Position numbers and translations under genes: made by a program
Shown: positions 24,378-32,135 of the stretch, piece after piece
Layout of the letters: every line of letters begins with the position of its first letter
Position numbering within the stretch: position 1 is the stretch's first letter
Source: an uncultured Clostridia bacterium
GTDB lineage: Bacteria > Bacillota > Clostridia > Christensenellales > Borkfalkiaceae
NCBI GenBank assembly: GCA_934272745.1
Contig: CAKQSI010000011.1
Coordinates: 1-58,172, forward strand
Direction of reading: 5' to 3'
Length of the DNA: 58,172 bases
The notes under the pieces: model-generated
The model's input: only the letters and a program-made list of their open reading frames with translations
The model's database searches: none
What the model was told of the DNA's origin: nothing

Positions 24378-25827
24378 AATACAAAAGACGGGGAGCCCCT
24401 TCGCAGGGGCTGCTCCGGAAAAAACGGACAGAAACCCCGACGCGGCGCAACCGGCTGCAAACTCTCGGGCAAAGGCGGGGGACAAACCAGCCGAAACCCT
24501 CCGGATTCTGCAGGGCAAAAAGGTCGGATTTATTTCACTCGGGTGCGACAAAAACCGTGTGGATACCGAAAAATGTATGGCGATCCTGCGCGCTCACGGT
24601 TGCGTTCTGACAAACCGGCAGGAAGAAGCGGAGATCGTCGTCGTCAACACCTGCGCCTTTCTCGAAAAGTCGCGGAAGGAAGCCATCGAAACGGTGCTTT
24701 CCGCAGCGACCGCCAAAGCGGGAAATCTGGAAAAACTGGTGGTGACGGGTTGCCTTCCCGCCAAGTTCGTGGGCGAACTGTACGACGCCATGCCCGAAGT
24801 GGACGTGTTCGCCGGCTTTGCCGATTACGAAGCGCTTCCGCGTGCGGTCGCGGATTCTTATCATAGCGGCAGACAAAATATCGTGGGTAAAGGCGAGGAG
24901 GAAAAGGAGGGGGAAAGCCGCGTGCTTTCCACGCCCCTCCACTACGCCTACCTCAAGATCGCGGACGGCTGCAACAACCATTGCACCTATTGCCTGATCC
25001 CCAAAATCCGCGGCAGATATCGCTCGTTTCCTATGGAAAAACTGGTGGAGGAAGCCGAAAATTTGGGCGACGTTGCCGAACTGATTTTAGTCGCACAGGA
25101 CGTTACCCGTTATGGGGAAGACCTGTACGGGGAGAACCGTCTGGTGGGACTTTTACGCGCCCTGTCCGCGCTTGAAAACGTGGCGAAAATCCGCCTTTTA
25201 TATTGCTATCCCGACAAGATCGACGACGCGCTCATAGACGAGATCGCGCGGAACGACAAAATCATCAAATATATCGACATTCCGCTCCAGCATGCGGACG
25301 GATCCGTATTAAAACGAATGAATCGCCCCGGCAATGCGGAAGCGTACTTAGCCCTTCTTAAAAAACTCCGGAAAAAAGTGCCGGATATCGCGGTGCGTTC
25401 CACCTTTATTGCCGGATTTCCCGGCGAAACCGAGGAAAACGTGCAGACGCTGGAAGCGTTTCTGAAAAAAGCCGGAATGCACAACGTTGGCTTTTTTGCT
25501 TACTCCAGGGAACCGGACACCCCGGCGTATAAACTGAAAGACCAGATTCCCGCCCGGGTCAAAAACGCCCGCGTCAAACGGCTGTTTGCCGTGCAGAAAG
25601 AGGTAGCGGACGAAATTTTCGCTTCCTGCGTCGGCAAAACCATCGAAGTGCTTTGCGACGGCATTGATTTTGGTAAAAAGCGTTTCGTGGGCAGAGCGGA
25701 TTTTCAGGCGCCGGAAATCGACGGCGTGGTGTATTTCACCGCCGGTCACGCCGCGCAGGGCGAACGGTACCTCGTCAAAATCACCAAGTACAAAAATTAC
25801 GACCTGTACGGGGAAGCCGTGGAATAA
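24358..25827 (+). CDS. rimO: Ribosomal protein S12 methylthiotransferase RimO
   Basis: Radical-SAM enzyme that methylthiolates an aspartate of ribosomal protein S12. 489 residues. The UPF0004 domain has SLGCDKNRVDTE, VNTCAF and VTGCLPAKF, whose cysteines bind the auxiliary cluster. The SAM cluster motif is CNNHCTYCLIPKIRG. The C-terminal TRAM domain ends with GRADFQAPEIDGVVYF, which separates RimO from MiaB. Residues 1-54 before KKVGFISLGC form a low-complexity extension not seen in typical RimO. The start is ATG 24358 or 24370, both inside the end of ftsK and without a clear ribosome-binding site. Confidence 0.95.
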   Translation: MAKTMNKIQKTGSPFAGAAPEKTDRNPDAAQPAANSRAKAGDKPAETLRILQGKKVGFISLGCDKNRVDTEKCMAILRAHGCVLTNRQEEAEIVVVNTCAFLEKSRKEAIETVLSAATAKAGNLEKLVVTGCLPAKFVGELYDAMPEVDVFAGFADYEALPRAVADSYHSGRQNIVGKGEEEKEGESRVLSTPLHYAYLKIADGCNNHCTYCLIPKIRGRYRSFPMEKLVEEAENLGDVAELILVAQDVTRYGEDLYGENRLVGLLRALSALENVAKIRLLYCYPDKIDDALIDEIARNDKIIKYIDIPLQHADGSVLKRMNRPGNAEAYLALLKKLRKKVPDIAVRSTFIAGFPGETEENVQTLEAFLKKAGMHNVGFFAYSREPDTPAYKLKDQIPARVKNARVKRLFAVQKEVADEIFASCVGKTIEVLCDGIDFGKKRFVGRADFQAPEIDGVVYFTAGHAAQGERYLVKITKYKNYDLYGEAVE

Positions 25828-26048
25828 GCTCCTTGAAAAAGGACGAATTTCAAAGGTAGAACCGTGCGGGCAAGATTGACAAAAATAAACAATCGCGGGA
25901 CGAAAGGTTTTTCGGTAAAACGGAGGAAACCCCGGTCGGGATTTTTCGGTAAAATTAAAAATTTTCGGCAAAAGCGGCACAACCGGTTGAAAAATTTCCG
26001 ATAAACCGGCAAACCCGATCAAAATTTCTTCGCCCCAAAGGAAAAAAC

Positions 26049-26609
26049 ATGAATTTACCCAACAAATTATCCGTATTAAGACTCATTTTAATCCCGGTAT
26101 TCGCGGCGTTTTTCTATCTCACCGCAATTCCTTACAACTACGTCATTGCGACGGCGGTGTTCGTCATCGCGTCCTGTACCGATTTTCTGGACGGACACAT
26201 TGCGCGTAAGTACAACCTTGTGACCAACCTCGGCAAATTTCTCGATCCCATTGCGGATAAGGTGCTGGTTTCCACCGCGCTTATTCTTGTTGCGGGTACA
26301 AGCGTGCTTTTCCCCGTGGTCGGCGTCATTTCGGTCGCCGTCATTCTCGCGCGGGAACTCATCATCAGCGGCTTTCGTCAGGTTGCGGCAAAAACCGGCT
26401 TCGTCATGGCGGCGGATAAGATCGGCAAAGTCAAAACGACCTTTCAGGACGTCAGTCTGGTGGCGCTGCTGCTTTCTTTACAGTTTGCGGAAGTCAAGTG
26501 GCTCAATTATACCGGCAACGTGCTGCTGCTCGTCGCAACCGCGCTGACCATCGTTTCCGGCGTACATTACATCGTCAAAAACCGTGCGGTTCTGAAGGAT
26601 CCCGACTGA
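26049..26609 (+). CDS. pgsA: CDP-diacylglycerol-glycerol-3-phosphate phosphatidyltransferase
   Basis: Makes phosphatidylglycerol phosphate in the membrane. 186 residues, normal length. The CDP-alcohol phosphatidyltransferase motif is complete: DGHIARKYNLVTNLGKFLDP followed by IAD, giving DGxxAR, G, DxxxD at the right spacing. About six helices are present, beginning NKLSVLRLILIPVFAAFFYL. AAAGGA precedes the ATG. The 221 bp before it consist of degenerate TTTTCGGTAAAA-type repeats. Its stop overlaps the start of cinA (TGATG), so the two are coupled, as in the widespread pgsA-cinA-recA order. Confidence 0.96.
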   Translation: MNLPNKLSVLRLILIPVFAAFFYLTAIPYNYVIATAVFVIASCTDFLDGHIARKYNLVTNLGKFLDPIADKVLVSTALILVAGTSVLFPVVGVISVAVILARELIISGFRQVAAKTGFVMAADKIGKVKTTFQDVSLVALLLSLQFAEVKWLNYTGNVLLLVATALTIVSGVHYIVKNRAVLKDPD

Positions 26610-27676
26610 TGCCGGGGGAAGAACCTTTGGTCGTGGCGAATGGTACGCCGAGGGACTCGACCGGCGGCGCGCCGAATATAGATGACAGCCACGCGCAAAA
26701 CCTGCCAAACGCCGGGCAATCGAGCGGAACTCCGGACGGGGCGGGCGACAGCCCGTTAAATTGCCCGGGAGGCGGCGTTTCTCTTTTGGCGGGCGGCGCG
26801 CCAAATATAGATGACAGCCACGCGCAAAACCTGCCAAACGCCGGGGCGGGCGACAACCTCGCTTCAAATCCAAAAGCGCGGCGCACCTTGAATCCGGAAG
26901 CAACCCTCACCTTGAATCCGGAAGCAGAGCGCACCTCGAATCCGCAAACAACCCGTGCGCAGGTTTTCCGCCTTTTCGGCGCGAAAAAGGAACAGATCGA
27001 CGAATTTTTGTCCCGTATTCTGCCGGAAATCGCACCCGAAGCGCGTGTAGTGACCGAGGAAAACTGTTACGACGCAAAAGTGACTTTCCTTTTGCCCGAA
27101 ACTCTTTCGCCCGTGCGGCAAAACGCGCTTTTTTCTGCCTTTACCGGCGAGTTCCGGGAGCAGATCTACGGAAGTTCCGACCGCACGCTCGCGGAAATGC
27201 TGGTAACTTTGCTCAAAACCCGCGGAAAAGTCCTTTCGGTTGCCGAAAGTTTTACGGGCGGAAATCTGTCGGCTGCGGTGGTGTCGGTTCCCGGCGCAAG
27301 CGAAATTTTTTACGAGGGGATCGTCGCGTACGACTCCCGCGCCAAGCAGAACCGTCTGGCGGTTTCGGGCGCGACGTTGCAAACGCACGGCGCCGTCAGC
27401 AGGGAGACCGCGTTTGAAATGGCGCACGGCTTGCTTGCGATGGGAAATTGCGATTTTGCGCTTTCCACCACGGGGCTTGCCGGTCCCGGCGGGGACGGCA
27501 GCGATACGCTTCCCGGCACGTTTTTCGTCGCCGCGGGGCGGAATAAACCCGGTATGCTCCCCGAAATCCGCGTTTTCCGCTACTATGCGGAAGGAAACCG
27601 CGCGTTCGTCACCCAAACCGGCGTCAACGCCGCGCTTTACCAGGCGATAAAGCTGGTCGGGGAAGAGAACTTCTGA
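26609..27676 (+). CDS. cinA: CinA-like protein lacking the N-terminal domain, with a repeat-derived N-terminus
   Basis: 355 residues. The C-terminal CinA amidohydrolase domain is intact (VLSVAESFTGGNLSAAVVSV, TGLAGPGGDGS), used in NMN deamidation in characterised CinA proteins. Before it, residues about 115-200 match the middle KH-like segment of CinA (VFRLFGAKKEQIDEF). The N-terminal molybdopterin-binding-type domain of about 170 residues is absent. In its place are about 110 low-complexity residues: a 54-bp DNA repeat giving GAPNIDDSHAQNLPNAG twice, and a 24-bp repeat giving LNPEA-type heptads. The ATG overlaps the pgsA stop and has AAGG ten bases upstream. Either a rearrangement replaced the domain, or it was lost and the leader was recruited. 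It may be a decaying gene, but the frame is open throughout. Confidence 0.85.
   Translation: MPGEEPLVVANGTPRDSTGGAPNIDDSHAQNLPNAGQSSGTPDGAGDSPLNCPGGGVSLLAGGAPNIDDSHAQNLPNAGAGDNLASNPKARRTLNPEATLTLNPEAERTSNPQTTRAQVFRLFGAKKEQIDEFLSRILPEIAPEARVVTEENCYDAKVTFLLPETLSPVRQNALFSAFTGEFREQIYGSSDRTLAEMLVTLLKTRGKVLSVAESFTGGNLSAAVVSVPGASEIFYEGIVAYDSRAKQNRLAVSGATLQTHGAVSRETAFEMAHGLLAMGNCDFALSTTGLAGPGGDGSDTLPGTFFVAAGRNKPGMLPEIRVFRYYAEGNRAFVTQTGVNAALYQAIKLVGEENF
26663..26845. repeat. In-frame 54-bp direct repeat inside cinA
   Basis: Positions 26663-26716 and 26792-26845 are identical except for one base. The offset of 129 bp is a multiple of three, so the frame is kept. Flanking GGGCGGGCGACA sequence is also duplicated (near 26739 and 26844). 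From about 26880 to 26955 a second, 24-bp unit (CACCTTGAATCCGGAAGCA) repeats about three times. Confidence 0.92.
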
Positions 27677-28005
27677 CGGCGCACGGTTGCGTCGGTGAAA
27701 GAGATCGTTTTTCTACAAGTATATAAGTTAATCGAGCAGACCGCAGAAACGATCGTTTTCTGCAGCCGTCAGGTTAATTTGGATATTCCGGCGGACGGCA
27801 AGTTTTCTGCAAACAAAACCGCCGAAGAGGCAAGTTTTCTGCAATTCATAAGGAAACGAACAGCCGTAGCGGCAAATCGTTCCGCAACCGGCGAGGAAAT
27901 TTAATCAAACCGGAAGCGGCAAATCGTTCTTGCAAATAAAAATCATTAAATTATTCCGCAATCAATCGCTAATTACGATATAAAAACATATATAAGAGGT
28001 ACGAT
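27677..28005 (+). other. Gene-less recA leader region
   Basis: 329 bp with no supported gene. A GCAGAAA/TTTCTGC hairpin is formed around 27743-27764. The phrase GCAAGTTTTCTGCAA recurs near 27799 and 27829, and GCGGCAAATCGTTC near 27869 and 27917. An open frame from 27695 to 27904 with a GTG start lacks a ribosome-binding site. I see no LexA-type GAAC-N4-GTTC box and no strong promoter, although the AT-rich 27930-27990 could hold one. Confidence 0.6.
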
Positions 28006-29019
28006 ATGAACGAAAAAGAGAAGGCGCTGGAGCAAGTCCTCGCGCAAATCGAAAAGGAATTCGGCAAAGGCGCCATTATGAAACTGGGCGAAAACGCAGG
28101 AAACACCGCGATCGAAGTCATTCCCACGGGCTGTTTGTCCCTCGATCTCGCGCTCGGGATCGGCGGTATGCCGCGCGGCAGAATTATCGAGATCTACGGA
28201 CCGGAATCTTCCGGTAAAACCACGGTCGCGCTCCACGTCATTGCCGAAACGCAGAAGATGGGCGGCACCGCGGCGTTTATCGACGCAGAACACGCCCTCG
28301 ATCCCGTTTACGCCAAAAAATTAGGCGTCAATCTGGACGAACTGTACGTTTCCCAGCCGGACACGGGCGAACAGGGACTGGACATTACCGACGCCTTAGT
28401 CCGCAGCGGCGCGGTGGATATCATCGTCATCGACTCGGTTGCGGCGCTGACGCCGAAAGCCGAAATCGAAGGCACCATGGGGGACAGTTCGGTAGGTCTT
28501 CAGGCAAGACTGATGTCCCACGCGCTCCGGAAGCTCGCCGGCATCACCAACAAATCCAAGACCTGCGTTATTTTCATCAACCAGCTGCGTGAAAAGGTGG
28601 GCGTCATGTTCGGTAATCCCGAAGTAACCCCCGGCGGCAAAGCGCTGAAATTCTACGCCAGCGTGCGTATCGACGTCCGCAAAGCCGACGCTTTGAAAGA
28701 CAGCGACGGCGTGTTCGGCAACCACACCAAGGCAAAAGTGGTCAAAAACAAACTGGCGCCCCCGTTCAAGACGGCGGAATTCGACATTATTTACGGGGAA
28801 GGCATTTCCAAAGCCGGATGCCTGATCGACCTCGGCGTGGAATACGGCGTGTTTGAAAAGAGCGGCGCCTGGTTCTCCTACAACGGCGAAAAGGTGGCGC
28901 AGGGTCGCGAAAAGCTGCGCGATTACCTCATGGCAAGCCCCGATCTGATGACCGAAATCGAAAACAAGATCAAAGAAGCCGCCGCAAATCCCGAAACAAA
29001 GAAAGGAAAAAGCAAATAA
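28006..29019 (+). CDS. recA: Recombinase RecA
   Basis: Strand-exchange and SOS co-protease ATPase. 337 residues, normal length, no intein. Walker A is GPESSGKTT. The segments VDIIVIDSVAALTPKAEIEG and MGDSSVGLQARLMSHALRKL follow, then the L2 region FINQLREKVGVMFGNPEVTPGG. The DNA-binding C-terminal part ends in a lysine-rich tail (NPETKKGKSK). The ribosome-binding site is AAGAGG. Its place between cinA and rny is conserved. No recX is visible near it. No LexA-type operator was found upstream, so SOS control cannot be claimed from this sequence. Confidence 0.98.
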   Translation: MNEKEKALEQVLAQIEKEFGKGAIMKLGENAGNTAIEVIPTGCLSLDLALGIGGMPRGRIIEIYGPESSGKTTVALHVIAETQKMGGTAAFIDAEHALDPVYAKKLGVNLDELYVSQPDTGEQGLDITDALVRSGAVDIIVIDSVAALTPKAEIEGTMGDSSVGLQARLMSHALRKLAGITNKSKTCVIFINQLREKVGVMFGNPEVTPGGKALKFYASVRIDVRKADALKDSDGVFGNHTKAKVVKNKLAPPFKTAEFDIIYGEGISKAGCLIDLGVEYGVFEKSGAWFSYNGEKVAQGREKLRDYLMASPDLMTEIENKIKEAAANPETKKGKSK

Positions 29020-29064
29020 TTGACCGAAAATGGTTGAAAGCCCCTTTTTTTGAAAGAGAATATA

Positions 29065-29093
29065 TTGACATTCCGACCGAATTGATGTACAAT
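29065..29093 (+). promoter_or_regulatory. Sigma-A promoter of rny
   Basis: Consensus TTGACA at 29065-29070 and TACAAT at 29088-29093, with a 17-bp spacer. It implies a leader of about 280 bases before rny, with a short ORF inside. Confidence 0.9.
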
Positions 29094-29186
29094 ATATAGG
29101 ACAGAAATTAAAGACGGGGGTGTGCGCGCTCGTTTTGCGATGATAAAAACCGGCAATTTTTTGCCCCTATTACGGAGGAGTTCCGA

Positions 29187-29267
29187 TTGCTTTCCCCGGC
29201 AGACTTGTTGAAAGAATTCTGCAGCAAAGGCTTCGGCTCCTTTCGTCCGGCAGATATTTCAAAGTGA
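29187..29267 (+). CDS. Possible 26-residue small ORF in the rny leader
   Basis: A TTG codon at 29187 follows CGGAGGAG at good spacing and opens a 26-codon frame (MLSPADLLKEFCSKGFGSF, then RPADISK) ending in TGA at 29265-29267. The ribosome-binding site is as strong as that of rny itself. I do not recognise the peptide. It could be a leader peptide controlling rny, a small protein, or chance. Confidence 0.35.
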   Translation: MLSPADLLKEFCSKGFGSFRPADISK

Positions 29268-29381
29268 ATCCTGCCGCAAGGGGTTCCGCGTACGGCGCTT
29301 TTTGCTCCGCGCGGGGCGTAAAATTTCCGAAAAACAAGCAAGACCTGCCGCCCCTTTCCCGAAAAACAGGAGGAAAGAACC

Positions 29382-30989
29382 ATGTCACGTTTCATTCCCC
29401 TGTTCTTAGCTTTTTCTCCGGCAGCCGCCGCGGCTGTTTCGGGGATTGTGTGCACCCTGGTATTCGGTGCCCTGGGAGTATTTTTAGGTTATTTCATTTA
29501 TAAGCGTATCACCGACAAAAAGATCGGCGAGACCAAAACCGTCGTCGCAAAAATGCTGGAAGACGCCGAAAATGAAGCGAAAACAATCAAGAAAGAAGCC
29601 ATTATCGAAGCAAAAGAACAGGACTTAAAAATTCGCAACGAATTTGAAAGAGAATCCAAAGAAAAGAAACAAGAACTGCAAAAGACCGAAAACCGCCTGA
29701 TTCAGAAAGAAGACAGCCTTGACAAAAAGGAAGAACTTCTCAACAAGAAAAACGAGGCGGTGGACCTGCAGCAGAAAAAGTTGGCGGATAAAGAGGGCGA
29801 ACTTGCCAAAATGCAGGAACAGATCAGCCGTCAGCACGATCTGATGGTGGCGGAGATCGAAAAGGTCGCGCAACTCACGAAAGAAGAGGCGAAAGAGCAG
29901 CTCGTTGCGGCGATCACCGAAGACGCCCGCCACGACGCCGCGGTCACCGTCCGCAACATCGAACAGGAAGCCAAAGAGGACGCCGACAAAAAGGCGCGCA
30001 ACATCATCAGCCTTGCCATTCAGAAATGCGCTTCCGATCACGCGTCCGAAAGTACGGTTTCGGTCGTTCCGCTCCCCAGCGACGACATGAAAGCGCGCAT
30101 TATCGGCAGAGAAGGGCGCAATATCAAAGCCATCGAAAACGCAACGGGTATCGAACTCATCATCGACGACACGCCCGAAGTGGTTATTCTTTCCGGTTTC
30201 GACCCCGTGAGAAGAGAAGTCGCCCGGCTGACGCTGGAACGCCTTATTTCCGACGGTCGTATTCACCCCGCCCGTATCGAAGAAACGGTGGAAAAGGTCA
30301 GGAAAGAACTCGACCAGCAGATCAAAGAAGCGGGAGAAAGCGCGATGTTCGAATGCGGCATCTTCGGCTTGCATCCCGAACTTATCAAACTGCTCGGCAG
30401 GTTGAAGTTCCGTACCAGTTACGGACAAAACGTCTTAAAGCACTCCATCGAAGTTTCGCACCTTGCGGGCGCGATGGCGGGCGAACTGGGCGTGGATATC
30501 AACTTTGCAAAGCGCGCGGGATTGCTGCACGACATCGGCAAAGCCGTGGACTTTGAGGTGGAAGGCACGCATATTCAGATCGGCGCCGACCTCGCCAAGA
30601 AATATCGCGAATCCAACAACGTCATCAACGCCATCATGGCGCATCACGGCGACGTGGAACCCAAGACGGTGGAAGCCGTTCTCGTTCAGGCGGCGGACGC
30701 TATTTCCGGCGCTCGTCCCGGCGCGAGAAGGGAAACCAACACCAACTACGTCAAACGTTTGCAGAAACTGGAAGAAATCGCTTCCGGATTCAACGGCGTA
30801 GACAAGTCCTATGCGATTCAGGCGGGCAGAGAAGTCCGCGTCATCGTCAAGCCCGATCAGGTAGACGACGCGCAGACGCTGTTCCTCGCCAAAGACATCG
30901 CCAAGAAGATCGAGCAGGAACTGGAGTATCCCGGACAGATCAAGGTCAACGTTATCCGCGAATGGAGAAGCGTGGAATACGCCAAGTAA
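29382..30989 (+). CDS. rny: Ribonuclease Y
   Basis: Membrane-anchored endoribonuclease that starts mRNA decay. 535 residues, close to the family norm of 520. One N-terminal helix (VSGIVCTLVFGALGVFLGYFIY) anchors it. A long charged coiled coil (about residues 45-205) is followed by a KH domain with IIGREGRNIKAIENATG and an HD domain whose metal motif is LLHDIGKAVD. The end WRSVEYAK is typical. AGGAGG precedes the ATG. It has its own promoter and terminator. RNase Y and PNPase (15638-17737) act in the same decay network. Confidence 0.97.
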   Translation: MSRFIPLFLAFSPAAAAAVSGIVCTLVFGALGVFLGYFIYKRITDKKIGETKTVVAKMLEDAENEAKTIKKEAIIEAKEQDLKIRNEFERESKEKKQELQKTENRLIQKEDSLDKKEELLNKKNEAVDLQQKKLADKEGELAKMQEQISRQHDLMVAEIEKVAQLTKEEAKEQLVAAITEDARHDAAVTVRNIEQEAKEDADKKARNIISLAIQKCASDHASESTVSVVPLPSDDMKARIIGREGRNIKAIENATGIELIIDDTPEVVILSGFDPVRREVARLTLERLISDGRIHPARIEETVEKVRKELDQQIKEAGESAMFECGIFGLHPELIKLLGRLKFRTSYGQNVLKHSIEVSHLAGAMAGELGVDINFAKRAGLLHDIGKAVDFEVEGTHIQIGADLAKKYRESNNVINAIMAHHGDVEPKTVEAVLVQAADAISGARPGARRETNTNYVKRLQKLEEIASGFNGVDKSYAIQAGREVRVIVKPDQVDDAQTLFLAKDIAKKIEQELEYPGQIKVNVIREWRSVEYAK

Positions 30990-31009
30990 GTTTTATAGAA
31001 AAAAGGAGG

Positions 31010-31048
31010 AGCCGTTCTTAAAGTTTTAAGGGCGGCTTTTTATTTTTC
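31010..31048 (+). terminator. Intrinsic terminator of rny
   Basis: AGCCGTTCTTAAA pairs with TTTAAGGGCGGCT, with two G-T pairs, and is followed by TTTTATTTTTC. Confidence 0.88.
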
Positions 31049-31484
31049 TTCGGCGGGCAAGTAATGCTATAGGGTTGGATTGCCGGCAGAAGTTTCCGGA
31101 CGCGTCTTAGGAAACGGGGCGTTTTGCTCCCGCCGGCGGAAGAAGCCGAAGTACTTTTTCTTTGTGCTTTTGTTGAAAGAGATCGCGTTTTGCAGGGGTG
31201 ATTTGGGGCGCCCGGCAAAGGGAATCTTACGCGGAACTTGTGTTAAAATTTCTTCGGGAAGTGCCGTTTTGCCTGATGCCAAAACGGTTGAAAACCCTTG
31301 CGGGTTTTCTGCAAAAACTTCCGTTTTTGCGCTTCCCGATTGTAATAGGGACGGTTTTTGTTCTGCACCGATGATCCGGACGAAAAAACGCAGGGTTGTA
31401 AAATTACGATAACAGCGCGGGAATGGAATAGTATCTTGTGGGGCGACTGGGGGCGCCCGGCAGACGAGCGCGTTGCAATGACGG
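31049..31484. other. Gene-less stretch before the minisatellite
   Basis: 436 bp with no gene I can support. A frame open at 31080-31412 has no ribosome-binding site and no recognisable sequence. Short phrases recur, for example GGGGCGCCCGGCA near 31205 and 31450. Confidence 0.5.
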
Positions 31485-32020
31485 GTCTTCTGCTCCTGCC
31501 GGGGTGTGCCTTTAGGGTGGGTCTTCTGCTCCTGCCGGGGTGTGCATTTAGGGTGGAACTTCTGTCCCTGCCGTGGTGCGCCGATGAGGCAGATCGTCCG
31601 CTCCTACTGGGGGTGTTCCTTTGGGGTGGGACTTCTGTCCCCGCCGTGGTGCGCCGATGAGGCAGGTCGTCTGCTCCTACTGGGGGTGTGCCTTTGGGGT
31701 GGAACTTCTGTCCCTGCCGGGGTGTGCCTTTAGGATGGAACTTCTGCCCCTGCCGTGGTGCGCCGATGAGGCAGGTCGTCTGCCCCTGCCGGGGGTGTTC
31801 CTTTGGGGTGGAACTTCTGTCCCCGCCGGGTGTTCCGATGAGGCAGGTCGTCTGCTCCTGTTAGAGGGTGCGCCTTTGGAGCGTGACTTTTGCCCCTGCC
31901 GGGGTGTGCCTTTGGGGTGGAACTTCTGCTCCTGCCGTGGTGCGCCGATGAGGCAGGTCGTCTGCTCCTGTTAGAGGGTGCGCCTTTGGAGCGTGACTTT
32001 TGCTCCTGCCGGGGAGCGGC
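31485..32020. repeat. 36-bp minisatellite, about 15 units
   Basis: Fifteen or so units of 35-38 bp share the core CTGCTCCTGCCGGGGTG. Three unit types alternate. Type A ends in CCTTTGGGGTGG, type B in CGCCGATGAGGCAG, and type C in CCTGTTAGAGGGTGCG plus CCTTTGGAGCGT. A higher-order duplication of 110 bp (31837 onward repeated at 31947) shows recent growth. Because 36 is a multiple of three, all frames stay open over long distances, but no start with a ribosome-binding site is seen, so I treat it as non-coding. Confidence 0.92.
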
Positions 32021-32135
32021 ATTCACAGGCGTTTCCGCAAAATGCAAAAAATCCGATCAATAAAAATAATGCAAGCGCCGGCTTCCGGCTTGCCCGGCAA
32101 TAAATAAAAAGGCAATAAATAAAAAGGGGATAAAT

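Noticed and set aside
26575..26934. 119-residue minus-strand frame with two FCAWLSSIFGAPP repeats
   Set aside because: Antisense to the cinA repeat region; no ribosome-binding site. The plus-strand frame continues into a real CinA domain.
27695..27904. 69-residue frame upstream of recA
   Set aside because: GTG start without a ribosome-binding site; no recognisable sequence.
27677..28005. LexA/SOS box upstream of recA
   Set aside because: No GAAC-N4-GTTC-like palindrome seen.
28006..29019. Intein in recA
   Set aside because: The protein is 337 residues with continuous motifs.
31358..32047. Open frames on both strands through the minisatellite
   Set aside because: They are open only because the unit is 36 bp long. 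No ribosome-binding site, promoter or recognisable protein.
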